Assembly: GCA_011799875.1 (NCBI GenBank)
Contig: JAAAXO010000128.1
Coordinates: 62,001 to 126,000 of the forward strand
Reading direction: 5' to 3'
Source of the DNA: Thinopyrum elongatum
Taxonomy: Eukaryota; Streptophyta; Magnoliopsida; Poales; Poaceae
Length of the DNA: 64,000 bases
Part shown: one piece after another, positions 10,893 to 22,300 of the stretch
How positions within the stretch are numbered: the stretch's first letter is position 1
Layout: each line of letters opens with the position of its first letter
Translations under genes and position numbers: made by a program
The notes under the pieces: generated by a model
What the model was told of the DNA's origin: nothing
The model's database searches: none
The model's input: only the letters and a program-made list of their open reading frames with translations

Positions 10893-12018
10893 GGTTAGCA
10901 GCAATAGAAACACACAAGAATATGATCCTACAGACTACTAGAAAGTGGTGGTGGTGTGGTGTGGTGTCACAAATCCGTCAAGCAAATCTCAAATTCTTAC
11001 CAGTTCTTACCCAGCAGCAGGTGGTGATCGGCAACCTTTGTAGTCAAAACTCTCAGAGCTTGGACAGAGCGATTGCCAGGTGGTGTCAAACGCACGATGT
11101 AGATGTATGTGGAGCTGGGAAGGCTTATGATATGGTAGCAAAAAGGGTCAGCAATAATCAATTCAGAGATGCAATGTTGAATAAACTCTCAACGACGGTA
11201 CTGTGCTGGTCCTAGGCTAGACCGTGCTAGAGACGCGAGCCTAGAACACTAACAAAAATCACGGCGCTGCACGTAAACAAGGGAGTAGCACACTCTGAAA
11301 TTTTTTCTTTTTTTTTGCACTTTTTTTTTCCTCTTTTTTTTTGCTCCGCAACAAATTTTTTTCGAAAAAGTCTACAAATGGTCTAAAAACTGCCTAGCCA
11401 GAATTTTCCAGACTTAGTTTTTTTTTTGAAACTGGAACTATTTTTCTTCTGCGGGTAGCACGAAAATTGGGGAATCCGACTTGTTCACGACTCGTAGTAT
11501 CACGTGATCTGGAACTCTAAAATAAAGGAATAAATACTGGACTCGGACTAGGACTGGTGGCAGAGATGAATATGGTGGAACTCGGACTGGTGATGGTATA
11601 TGACGGTAGTATATGTGGGCTCGGATTGGTGGTGGTATATGGACTCGGATCGGTGGTGGTATATGGACTCGGATCGGTGGTGGTATATGGACTCAGAGAA
11701 ATAGCAGATAAGCTGTGGTGGTATATGGTAGGGGCGATGATGATGGTGCGGCGGCGGCGTGACAACTTGTGAACAGAACTCGAAACTCTAAAGAACTAGA
11801 CGCTAAGACCAGCAACTTGACACGACGATGCAACCGCAAATTCAACAAAGCAAAAACCCTAAAAAGATTATGCAAAGGCTCAGATTGGTTCGGATATGAT
11901 GAACTAACCCTAATTTTTTTTTTGGCTTTTTCCTGGACTGTAGGTATGAAGAACAGACTCGATCTAAACTACGAAAAACTGTAAATCTCACCGAGCAACC
12001 TGGGAATCTGATACCACT
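10893..12018 (-). other. A-family 5' leader and PBS, inverted
   Basis: This is a complete ~1.1-kb leader read on the minus strand from the PBS (TGGTATCAGA, 12007-12016) to the gag start. It contains three ~24-bp repeats of the CCATATACCACCACCGATCCGAGT type (about 11630-11700), several A/T homopolymers (11285-11450) and the conserved splice-like stretch near 11210-11270. No independent gene is apparent. Confidence 0.85.
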
Positions 12019-12940
12019 TGATAGAGGCGAGGGTGTCCCGATCTTTCGATGAGATGATATCTATCGTTTTTGGTGGAGTAGACTTTGACGATCCGACTAC
12101 GAACGTGCGAGGACGTCGCGCCTTAGCAATAGCTAAACCAACTCCGAGAGGTTATTGACCACGCCGGAGCACAATCAACCTGACCCCGAGGGTCTATCTC
12201 CTGCAAGCAAACGAAGAACAAGCAAGAAACTAAGATTTGCAATCTGGATATTGCGAATATAAGATGAAAGCTTTATTGATCGAGGTGGGGTTCTGTGACG
12301 TCTTGGTCTGGTTGTTGAACACAAACGAAGTACGCGAAGTTGCAGCTATGGCAAACTTTTAATCTAAACAAAACCCAAAGTCTAAACGGTGCCCTAAGGG
12401 CTGTATATATGGAGGAAGAGGAGGGGATTTCGTGGCCCTTGAAGGAGGGGTCCGAAACCAACCCTATCTCTTGTTTCCCCACACATACGGACTCTAAAAA
12501 CAGCCTATACTCAAGTATTTCGAAATTACATGGGCCTGGCCCAATAATAAGGTGACGCAGCACCTATAATAGCCTCTGGACGAAATTTATGACGTGACAT
12601 CTTGTATATTTCGTCCAAGGCTTCCTGCACTCAATATGGTGGCTTCAAAGTCCTGAAATCATCACTTGTAACTCCGTTCTTGTTCCCCTTGCGCATGCCA
12701 TCATCTCCATGCTTGAACTTGCTCCAAGGTTCCTCTTTCTTGTCCAAGCTAGGCCCTTCATTTGTAAGCAAAACAAAGGTATCCAATTTAGGCAGCATCA
12801 TATTCTCATGAACATTAGAATCATTAGCAAGAAACGAAAGTACCTGATAATTTAATTGGCGTGCGCGAGCTCTAGTAATTGGTCCAGTATGTATAGCAGC
12901 AGGGGCTGTGGGTGTAACAATGGTATTGATGTCCTCATCA
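12019..12940 (-). repeat. A-family LTR, inverted (5' LTR of the minus-strand copy)
   Basis: The 922-bp LTR is followed on the minus strand by PBS, leader and gag, so it is a native 5' LTR. Its U5 carries a haplotype (CTCGGGGTCAGG, ATAGATATC, CCTCGATCAATAAAG) shared with the LTRs at 39722 and 53110. On its outer side lies a B-family internal fragment. Confidence 0.9.
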
Positions 12941-13144
12941 TCAATCCTTTGATATGAATAAGAGCTTCACTTATATGTGCAAATTGAGTTGCAATATTTT
13001 CATGTCTTCTAATACTTGTGATAATATTTTGGCTTTAGATTTTATGAACTATGAAGGTTACTCATGTATACATGTGTCATATATGCAAAAACTAAGGGAA
13101 GTAAAAATGGATGACATATACATATACAACATGTACACCTTGTC
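12941..13144 (+). pseudogene. B-family internal fragment (C-terminal part of its ORF)
   Basis: These 204 bp align without indels to 48964-49167 of the complete B element and encode the segment around FDMNKSFTYMCKLSCNIF to DDIYIYNMYTL, with a few substitutions. It is bounded by an inverted A LTR on the left and a forward A LTR on the right, so two A-derived LTR ends landed 204 bp apart in a B copy, or were brought there by recombination. Confidence 0.88.
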
Positions 13145-14066
13145 TGATGAGGACATCAATACCATTGTTACACCCACAACCCCTGCTTCTATACATACTG
13201 GACCAATTACAAGAGCTCGCGCACGCCAATTGAAATATCAGGTACTTTCATTTCTTGGTAATGATTCTAAAGTTCATGAGAATATGATGCTGCCTAAATT
13301 GGATACATTTGTTTTGCTTACAAATGAAGGGCCTAGCTTGGACAAGAAAGAGGAACCTTGGAGCAAGTTCAAGCATGGAGATGATGGCATGCGCAAGGGG
13401 AACAAGAACGGAGTTACAAATGATAATTTCAGGACTTTGAAGCCACCATAATGAGTGCAGGAAGCCTTGGACGAAATATACAAGATGCCACTTCATAAAT
13501 TTCGTCCAGAGGCTATTATAGGTGATGCGTCACCTTATTATTGGGCCAGGCCCATGTAATTTTGAAATACTTGAGTATAGGCTATTTTTAGAGTCCGTAT
13601 GTGTGGGGAAACAAGAGATAGGGTTGGTTTCGGACCCCTCCTTCAAGGGCCACGAAATCCCCTCCTCTTCCTCCATATATACAGTTCTTAGGGCACCGTT
13701 TAGACTTTGGGTTTTGTTTAGATTAAAAGTTCACCATAGCTGCAACTTCGCGTACTTCGTTTGTGTTCAACGACCAGACCAAGACGTCACAGAACCCCAC
13801 CTTGATCAATAAAGCTTTCATCTTATATTCGCGATATCCAGATTGCAAATCTTAGTTTCTTGCTTGTTCTTCGTTTGCTTGCAGGAGATAGACCCTCGTG
13901 GTCAGGTTGATTGTGCTCCGGCGTGGTCAATAACCTCTCGGAGTTGGTTTAGCGATTGCTAAGGCGCGACGTCCTCGCACGTTCGTAGTCGGATCGTCAA
14001 AGTCTACTCCACCAAAAACGATAGCTATCATCTCATCGAAAGATCGGGACACCCTCGCCTCTATCA
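13145..14066 (+). repeat. A-family LTR with mismatched flanks
   Basis: The 922-bp LTR starts TGATGAGGACATC and ends CGCCTCTATCA. The left flank TTGTC is B-element sequence; the right flank CCTCA begins an unrelated gypsy leader. It encodes the usual in-LTR frame. With the inverted LTR at 12019-12940 it forms a near-palindrome with only 204 bp between the arms. Confidence 0.9.
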
Positions 14067-14391
14067 CCTCACCTATATATCATTCAGCAACTAAATGCAT
14101 TAGAATCTTGTGTGGATGATTACTTGGTTCAACAATATCTAGATTGCATATTAGTGCATATTTTGCTACATATATACCCCATCCAAGCTCCACCAAACAG
14201 CCCCGCATGTGCCACCCTAGACTTGTATTCGCTTGATTATCACTCTTTGTATACCAACCACCGACACCACGGTTGAGCATGAATCTGCTCTCACTTGGAA
14301 GTTACATGAGCTTCGGTTGGTAAGTGAGGTGAGCTTGAGTTGTTATCCACATATATGCTTCTAGTACTATAGGGCTGTTTGAAAACTAACC
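14067..14391 (+). other. Probable leader of an unrelated gypsy element
   Basis: 325 bp without a convincing ORF, ending in AACC before the ATG at 14392. It is not related to the A or B leaders. It is cut on the left by the LTR at 13145-14066. Confidence 0.5.
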
Positions 14392-15189
14392 ATGGCAAGT
14401 GATGAAGATGAATATGATGTTGAAGGAAATGGGCATCTTAATCAGCCCGTCACACAGTTTCACTTCAATGCATTACGTGATCATCTACGCCGAGAGTTCA
14501 GAAACAGCCTTGACCCAATTGAAGAGAAGCAAGACAAGTTGTCAAGAGATTTGCAGCAACTCATGGGTAATGTTGATGAGCAACTCACTCAAAACATGGC
14601 ACCCATGAGGACTGGTATTGTTGCTGATATTGTGCGAGAGCTTCGTCAGAACCGAGAAGATGCAAGTGTCCATGGTGAAGAACAAAATGCAACCAATGGG
14701 GAAGGTGCTGCCTCTAATGCACAAGGTAGAAGAAACCGAGCTCCTGCACCCCATGCCATGAGACCTCCCGGTCCTGGATGTGGAAATGCTCATGCTAATG
14801 GACGTGGTCATCATGAAGCTGCTGCTGGTCGTGGCCTCAGAGGAGGCCACCGGAGAGCAAATCTGCACCATGAAGGTAGTGAAGATGACCTTGATGAAGA
14901 TGAAGACGGCATGCACCATAATGACAGATTTCATCATCGCAGAAACTATGGTCGTGGACGGCGGGAAGAGGAGAGGTTTGGAAAGCTGAAATTTACCATG
15001 CCCAAGTTTGATGGTGGATCTGATCCAGAAAGTTATCTCACATGGGAATTGAAGGTTGATAAGATTTTCCGCATGCACAACTACTCTGAAGAGAAGAAGT
15101 TAGCAATGGCCTCACTTGAATTTGAAGACTATGCTCTAATTTGGTGGGAGCAAGTTCAGATTCAGCGAGAAGAAGAAGGAGAGCCTGCT
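14392..15189 (+). pseudogene. Gag fragment of a second, unrelated Ty3/gypsy family
   Basis: The frame starts MASDEDEYDVEGNGH. It has a charged helical N-terminus (LRREFRNSLDPIEEKQDKLS), a Gly/Arg/His-rich middle (~residues 105-190) and a Retrotrans_gag-type core FGKLKFTMPKFDGGSDPESYLTWELKVDKIF with WWEQ. The core order resembles the A gag (PPFEGRYVPDIYLTWELETE...WWSEHC), but identity is low. It is cut after ~266 codons (EEEGEPA) by the LTR of the minus-strand element at 15190, so zinc knuckle and pol are missing here. The subfamily is not identified. Confidence 0.8.
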
Positions 15190-16040
15190 TGATGTAGGGT
15201 GGAACCCTAGATGGCCGATCTTTCACGATTGGGGCGGATCCTACGAAGAACACGAGGGGAAACGTGAGGGAAATCACGAGGGGAAACGAGAGGAAACACT
15301 CAAATAGACAAGAAACGATCACACATGTGCTAGATCCACCATCGAAACACAAAGAGATACACGATCCAAATCCAACAAAGGACGATACATAGGGTAACCG
15401 GTTCTTCTTCGTGAGGAGGTCTTGAGTTCTTCCCGTTAGGGGTCTTGAATCCAGGTGGATCTTCTCCGTAGAGGCACGGTCTCTCTCGGAGGAGCAGATC
15501 CGGATGGATGAGCAAAGCTCTATCTCTCAAATGAGCTATCACTTCGCTAACCGTAAAACGTAGGTGGAAGAAGAGTATATATAGTCTGGGGGGCGAAGGG
15601 GTACATGGGCCTCAGCCTAGAGTCACTGCACGCACGCAGGCCGGAGGTTCCGGGCAGGGCCGGAAGTTCCGGGCAGGTTCTGGCCAGGTTCTGGGCTATC
15701 CAGAGAGTTGGCGCGCTCGGGGCTGGTCTGGACTTCGGGGGCCGGAGGTTCCGGGCAGGACGGAAGGTCCGGGGGCCGGAGGTTCCGGGCAGTGGCCGGA
15801 AGTTCCGGGCTTGGCAGAAACTCTGCACAAGTCTTGACGCTGGCCGTTCCTCCTCCTTCTTCGGGACGATCGATGTACCTGATCACACATAGTGTCCCTG
15901 ACTTAGGTAGCAACCATGTGTCACTTGAATGGAAAGGGGAGGCATTTAGGAATGGGTTCACCTTGTGTCCAATGGCGTATGCTTGAGGTCGAGGTCTCGT
16001 CATAGTGTACATGGGGATGATCGTAGGATGCTCCGCATCA
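15190..16040 (-). repeat. 3' LTR of the third-family element, with CCGGAAGTTCCGG repeats
   Basis: The 851-bp LTR reads TGATGCGGAGCATCC to CCCTACATCA on the minus strand, so its ends are TGATG/CATCA inverted repeats. A GC-rich cluster at about 15645-15815 holds around six variants of CCGGAAGTTCCGG, a 13-bp inverted repeat. A TATATATAG segment lies near 15573-15582. ORFs here are by-products of the GC-rich repeats. Confidence 0.87.
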
Positions 16041-16058
16041 TCTCCCCCCCCCCCTTGG
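16041..16058 (-). other. Polypurine tract of the third-family element
   Basis: On the minus strand CCCAAG, a run of G, then AGA lies immediately upstream of the LTR start TGATGCGG. This is a classical plus-strand primer and fixes the element's orientation. Confidence 0.8.
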
Positions 16059-16066
16059 GAAAGATC

Positions 16067-17284
16067 CTACCTCGGATCAAAATCCTCATCACCATGGAAA
16101 CGGTAGTCATGGACTGACTTGTAGTTGGACGAAGTGAAAGTCATGGCGCAATCCAAGTACTTCAAGATGTCGTCGGGATGGTATACGTGCAAAAAGAGCA
16201 AACACAAACGACACTCGGAAATACAATGGTTAGCGCACACAAGGTGTCCATCAAGTAAGCATGAGGTCGTCCGATGGAATTGTTCGTGACAAGGCACATG
16301 TAGCTTAGCAAGATGATATAGAATGATATGTAAAGCATTCATGTGGTCAAAAGCATTTGATGTATGCACAAAGGTGTTGTGAATGTGATTAATGCTACCA
16401 TTGTGCAAAATGATGTCATAATGGGACGGTGTATCAAAAGCATGAACATGGTAATTGGTGCTCAATGTGACTATGTGATCATGCAATTGATGGTGGGCAA
16501 TATGATCATGATGTTTGAATATGCCATCAAGAAAGATCACAACAAATTTGCTTAGGAAGTGCATAAGCTCATATATCATGGGTGACATAGAAATGGAAGA
16601 TGCAACAAGGCAATCATAATGTGAGTCAATCCATGCATAAGATGCAAATTTGTTATGGGTGGTGTTGTACCATAGCTCAATGTCGTGGTAGAAGTGGTGG
16701 TCCGGTGGTGAATCCACTAATCCGAGCACTCCTCAACTTGAAGGTCCATAGGGTCCATCTCCAATGTCGCTCCTCCGTTCGCGATATGTATCATGTAGAC
16801 AACAAGAAGGAAACAACAATGAAAGAATGACCCATCCAATATGCATATTTGAGGATGGCTCAAATGGAAGGAGTTCACCTTTTGGATGTTCCCGAAGATG
16901 TTGGAGTTGCGCATCATGTATGCCTTCACATGACCAAGTTGTCTCATGACGGCACCACCTTGTGAATCCTTCAAAATGAAAGAACATGACAAACACTCGA
17001 AAAAACAAATGAGGTTAGCGTGAATGCAAAAACTATCATTTGGGTGGTGAAGTACCCAACAAGTGTTTTCATCATGCTCATCATAAGAAAGGGCAAGGGA
17101 GCATGTCATAGTATGGAGGCATATGATGCGAGAACAACCAAATACAATAGGCTCAATCAAACAAGCATGCATCACAAGTAAAGTGTCCAAGTCTCCAAGA
17201 GCAATAAGCATAGATGCAACTATTGGAGGCAAGCGACAATGAACAAGATATATCATGTGAGAGGCATGAACATAGATGTCATCA
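16067..17284 (-). pseudogene. C-terminal part of the third-family ORF, two frames
   Basis: Downstream of the A insertion point (minus strand) a frame runs from 17284 to a stop at 16717 (…DPMDLQVEECSD). A second open frame from 16729 to 16067 starts MLGLVDSPPDHHFYHD and is very rich in His, Asp and Cys. Either one frameshift separates them or there were two ORFs. When the A element and one CATCA copy are left out, the upstream frame at 25066 joins this one in phase. No catalytic motif of protease, RT, RNase H or integrase was seen. The function is unknown; composition suggests derivation from a degenerate retroelement ORF. Confidence 0.6.
17280..17284 (+). repeat. Target-site duplication CATCA (left copy)
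   Basis: CATCA directly precedes TGATGAGG at 17285 and recurs at 25061-25065 directly after the 3' LTR. It marks the A element at 17285-25060 as an intact insertion unit. Confidence 0.9.
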
Positions 17285-18208
17285 TGATGAGGACATCAAT
17301 ACCGTTGTTACACCCACAGCTCCTACTGCTACATATACTGGACTAATTACTAGAGCTCGCGCACGCCAATTAAATTATCAGGTACTTTCGTTTCTTGGTA
17401 ATGATTCTAATGTTCATGAGAATATGATGCTTCCTAAATTGGATACATTTGTATTGATTACTAATGAAGGGCCTAGCATGGACAAGAGGGATGAACACTG
17501 GAGCAGGATCAAGCATGGAGATGAAGGCGTGCGTGAAGGGATCCAGAATGGCGTTTCTAGTGCATATTTAAGCACTTTGAAGCCTCCATGATGACCTACA
17601 AGGACATGGACGAAATATACAAGATGCCCCTTCATAAATTTCGTCCATAGCTTATTTTAGGTGCTACGCCACCTTATTTTTGGGCCAGGCCCATGTAATT
17701 TCGAAATACTTGAGTATAGGCTATTTTTAGAGTCTGTATGTGTGGGGAAACAAGAGATAGCGTTGGTTTCGGACCCCTCCTTCAAGGGCCACGAAATCCC
17801 CCCCCCCTCTTCCTCCATATATACAGCCCTTAGGGCACCGTTTAGACTTTGGGTTTTGTTTAGATTAAAAGTTCGCCATAGCTGCAACTTCGCGTACTTC
17901 GTTTGTGTTCAACGACCAGACCAAGACGTCACAGAACCCCACCTTGATCAATAAAGCTTTCATCTTATATTCGCAATATCCAGATTGCAAATCTTAGTTT
18001 CTTGCTTGTTCTTCGTTTGCTTGCAGGAGATAGACCCTCGTGGTCAGGTTGATTGTGCTCCGGCGTGGTCAATAACCTCTCGGAGTTGGTTTAGCGATTG
18101 CTAAGGCGCGACGTCCTCGCACGTTCGTAGTCGGATCATCAAAGTCTACTCCACCAAAAACGATAGCTATCTTCTCATCGAAAGATCGGGACACCCTCGC
18201 CTCTATCA
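17285..18208 (+). repeat. 5' LTR of the complete A element
   Basis: 924 bp, TGATGAGG to CTCTATCA. TATA at 17818-17823, AATAAA at 17950-17955, and a C9-10 run just upstream of the TATA box (17798-17807). An A2-subtype coding frame (17285-17591) ends LKPP. Confidence 0.92.
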
Positions 18209-19336
18209 AGTGGTATCAGATTTTCAGGTTGCTCGGTGAGATTTTACAGTTTTTCGTAGTTTAGATCGAGTCTGTTCTTCATACCTACAGTCCACGAAAA
18301 AGCCAAAAAAAAAACTAGGGTTAGTTCATCATATCCGAACCAATCTGAGCCTCTGCATAATCTTTTTAGGGTTTTTGCTTTGTTGAATTTGCGGTTGCAT
18401 CGTCGTGTCTAGTTGCTGGTCTTAGCGTCTAGTCCTTTAGAGTTTCGAGTTCTGGTCATAAGTTGTCACGCCACCGCCGCACCATCATCATCGCCCCTGC
18501 CATCTACCACCACCGCTTATCCGTCACCGATCTGTATCCATATACCACCACCATATATCCACCACCAATCCGAGTTCTTTTCATATTAGGTTTGTTTTCG
18601 AGATCCATCTAGTTTCCGATTCGTGTTTCCTTGCCGGAGTAGGTTTCGGAAAAAAAAAGAGTGGAGACCCTCGGGCAGTTTTTAGGCCAAAATTTTGGCA
18701 GTCAAAAATATTTTTTCCCTATCCTATTTTTAGGTCCCAGGGAGCGTTTTGAGACACTTGCCATCATAGTTATTTTTTGTCGCACTTTTTCGTCGTCGCT
18801 GCCCTGATTTCCGAAAAAAAAATTCAAAAAAAAATTTCGTGCCAATCCTGTTAGTTTGACTTGGGAAGAGTTTTGAGACACTCGCCATTATAGTGATTTT
18901 TTGCAAAAAAAAGGAGCGCAAAAAAAAAACGATTTTTTTTTATTGTGCTCTACCCTTGTTTACGTGCCGCGTCGTGATTTTGTTAGTGTTCTAGGCTCGC
19001 GTCTCTAGTACGGTCTAGCCTAGGACCAGCACAGTACCGTCGTTGAGCGTTTATTCAACTTTGCATCTCTGAATTGATTATTGCTGACATTTTTGCTACC
19101 ATATCATAAGCCTTCCCAGCACCACATACATCTACGTCGTGCGTTTGACACCACTTGGCAATCGCTCTGTCCAATCTTTAAGAGTTTTGACTACAACGGT
19201 TGCCGATCACCACCTGCTGCTGGGTAAGAACCGGTAAGCATTTGAGATTCGCTTGACGGTTTTGTGATACACCACCACCACCACTTCCTAGTAGTCTGTA
19301 GGATCATATTCTTGTGTGTTTCTATTACTGCTAACC
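18209..19336 (+). other. A2-subtype 5' leader
   Basis: About 1.1 kb between PBS and gag ATG. It holds A- and T-homopolymers (18640-18950), a duplicated segment TTTTGAGACACT(T/C)GCCAT at about 18749 and 18871, a telobox-like TTTTTAGGGTTTTTGC near 18363, and the stretch GTGTTCTAGGCTCGCGTCTCTAG common to all A and B leaders. It differs from the A1 leader at 33797-34904 across its middle third. Confidence 0.85.
18211..18220 (+). other. Primer-binding site of the complete A element
   Basis: TGGTATCAGA, two bases after the 5' LTR, complements the initiator tRNA-Met 3' end. Confidence 0.87.
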
Positions 19337-22300
19337 ATGGCAGGATCACAAGCTGATGAGACTGATTGGGAGAACATGACGAACAAACAGCTACATGATA
19401 AATTTCAGCAAATGATGAGTGGACAGGTGCAAGATGTGCTAAACAGATTTGAAGAGGCCATGGAGAAGATAGATGGAATTGAGAAGACGTTCGAAACAAA
19501 GCTCGATAACAAGTTTAATGAATTGCTCGCGCGTCTTCCACAACCACCGCCGGCTGCACCTGTCGCACCTCTACAACAACAACAACGCCGCCTTCCAAAT
19601 CAAGTGGGACGAGCACAGCGCGTTCCCCTTGAGCCTGGTCAAACTTCTGGTGCCGCTGCACCTACTGTTGATGCTTCTATGGCTCCTGCTGCCGCTGAGG
19701 AGGACGATTATGCGGGCGATTACGAAGATGAGGTTGATCAAAATCAGAACTACGTGCAACCACCACCACCAGGTCGTCCACATGTAAATAATCGCAATGG
19801 TAGGGCTGCATTACCAGCTCAGGTACGAGATCAAGACCATCTTCCTAAACTGAAATTGAATATTCCACCATTTGAGGGTAGATATGTTCCTGATATATAT
19901 CTTACTTGGGAGTTAGAAACTGAACAACGTTTTACATGTTTACAATATCCCGAGGAGAGACGTGTTGCTGCTGCTGTTTGTGCTTTTACTAGTTTTGCAT
20001 GTGTATGGTGGTCTGAACATTGTAGATTATATCCTATTCCAACTACTTGGGCTGCTTTGAAAACTGCTATGCGTACTCGTTGGGTTCCACCATATTATCA
20101 ACGTGAATTACTTCAAAAATTGCAGCGCTTAAGACAAGGAAAAAATTCTGTAGAAGAATAATATTAGGAATTACAAACTGGCATGATTAGATGTGGTATT
20201 GTTGAGGAGAATGAAGCTATGCTTGCACGTTTTATGGGTGGATTAAATAGAGAGATTCAGACCATTCTAGAGTATAAGGAGTATAATAATATCACTCGTT
20301 TATTCCATCTTGCTTGTAAAGCTGAACGTGAAGTGCAGGATCGACAGGCATTGGCGCGGACTAACTTTTCTGCAGGTCGACCTTCATCGTGGACACCGCG
20401 TGCATCCTCTACTTCCACACATTCTACTGCACCGACACCTCCATCAGCTGCCACATCCAGCCGTGATACAAGGAAGCAGGCACAACCACCACTATATGCC
20501 AAGAGCACACCTACCGGGCCTGCACAGAGTTCTTCTTCTTCCATGGCATCAACAGGGCACACAAGTGATATTATTTGTCGTCGTTGTAAGGGAAGAGGTC
20601 ATTATGCGAGAGAATGCAAATCTCAGCGTGTGATGATTGCTACCGAGGATGGTGGGTATGAGTCCGCTAGTGACTATGATGAGGAGACTTTGGCTCTCAT
20701 TACACGTGAAGAACACGGTGGAGATGATTCTGAACAAGAGACGCAATACATGGCTCCTAAAGACGCTGACAGGTATGAATGTTTAGTTGCTCAACGTGTT
20801 TTGAGTGTGCAGGTCACACAAGCTGAGCAAAATCAGAGGCATAATTTGTTCCATACAAAGGGAGTTGTGAAGGAACGTTCTGTTCGCGTCATCATAGATG
20901 GAGGGAGCTGCAACAACTTGGCTAGCATGAAGATGGTGGAGAAGCTCTCTCTCACCACAAGACCACATCCACATCCTTACTATATCCAATGGTTCAACAA
21001 CAGCGGCAAGGTTAAGGTAACACGTACTGTTCGTGTGCATTTTAGTATCTCTACGTATGCTGATTTTGTTGATTGTGATGTGCTACCCATGCAAGCATGT
21101 TCCTTATTACTTGGTAGACCATGGCAATTTGATAAAAGTTCTGTACACCATGGTAGAAACAATCAGTATACTCTTGTTCATAAGGATAAACATATTACTT
21201 TGCTTCCTATGTCTCCTGATTCTATTTTGAAAGATGATATTAATAGAGCTAGTAAGGCAAAATAGGAGCAAAATAAGAGTGAAAATCAGATTGTGGCAAA
21301 AGAATTTGAGCAACAAATGAATCCTAATAATAAACCATCTAGTGTTGCTTCTGAAATTAAATTGAAAAGTGCATGTTTACTTGCCACCAAATCTGATATT
21401 GATGATCTAGATTTCAGCAAATCTGTTTGCTATGCTTTTGTGTGCAAAGAGGCATTATTTTCATTCGAGGACATGCCTTCCTCTTTGCCTCCTGCTGTTA
21501 CTAACATTTTGCAGGAGTTCGCCGACGTCTTTCCACAAGATGTGCCTCCGGGATTACCACCTATTCGAGGGATTGAGCATCAGATTGACTTAATTCCAGG
21601 TGCATCGCTACCCAACCGTGCACCATACCGTACTAATCCAGAGGAGACGAAGGAGATTATGCGTCAAGTACAGGAGCTGCTCGAAAAAGGTTATATACGC
21701 GAATCTCTTAGTCCTTGTGCTGTTCCTATTATACTAGTGCCAAAAAAGGATGGTACATCGCGTATGTGTGTTGATTGTAGAGGCATTAATAATATTACTA
21801 TTCGCTATCGTCATCCTATTCCTAGGCTAGATGATATGCTTGATGAATTGAGTGGCTCTACAATATTCTCCAAAGTTGATTTGCGTAGTGGATACCATCA
21901 AATTCGTATGAAATTGGGAGATGAATGGAAAACAGCATTTAAAACTAAGTTTGGTTTATATGAATGGTTAGTCATGCCTTTTGGGTTAACTAATGCACCT
22001 AGTACTTTCATGAGATTAATGAACGAAGTTTTACGTGCTTTCATTGGACGATTTGTGGTAGTTTACTTTGATGATATATTGATTTATAGCAGATCTTTGG
22101 AGGAACATTTGGAACATTTACGTGCTGTTTTTATTGCTTTACGTGATGCACGTTTGTTTGGTAACCTTGGGAAGTGCACCTTTTGCACCGACCGAGTATC
22201 TTTTCTTGGCTATGTTGTTACTCCACAGGGAATTGAAGTTGATAAAGCCAAGATTGAAGCTATTGAGAGTTGGCCGCAGCCCAAAACGGTCACACAAGTG

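Noticed and set aside
15547..16012. Several overlapping ORFs in both strands of the GC-rich LTR block
   Set aside because: They arise from repeated CCGGAAGTTCCGG units, start outside any ORF context and have no domain.
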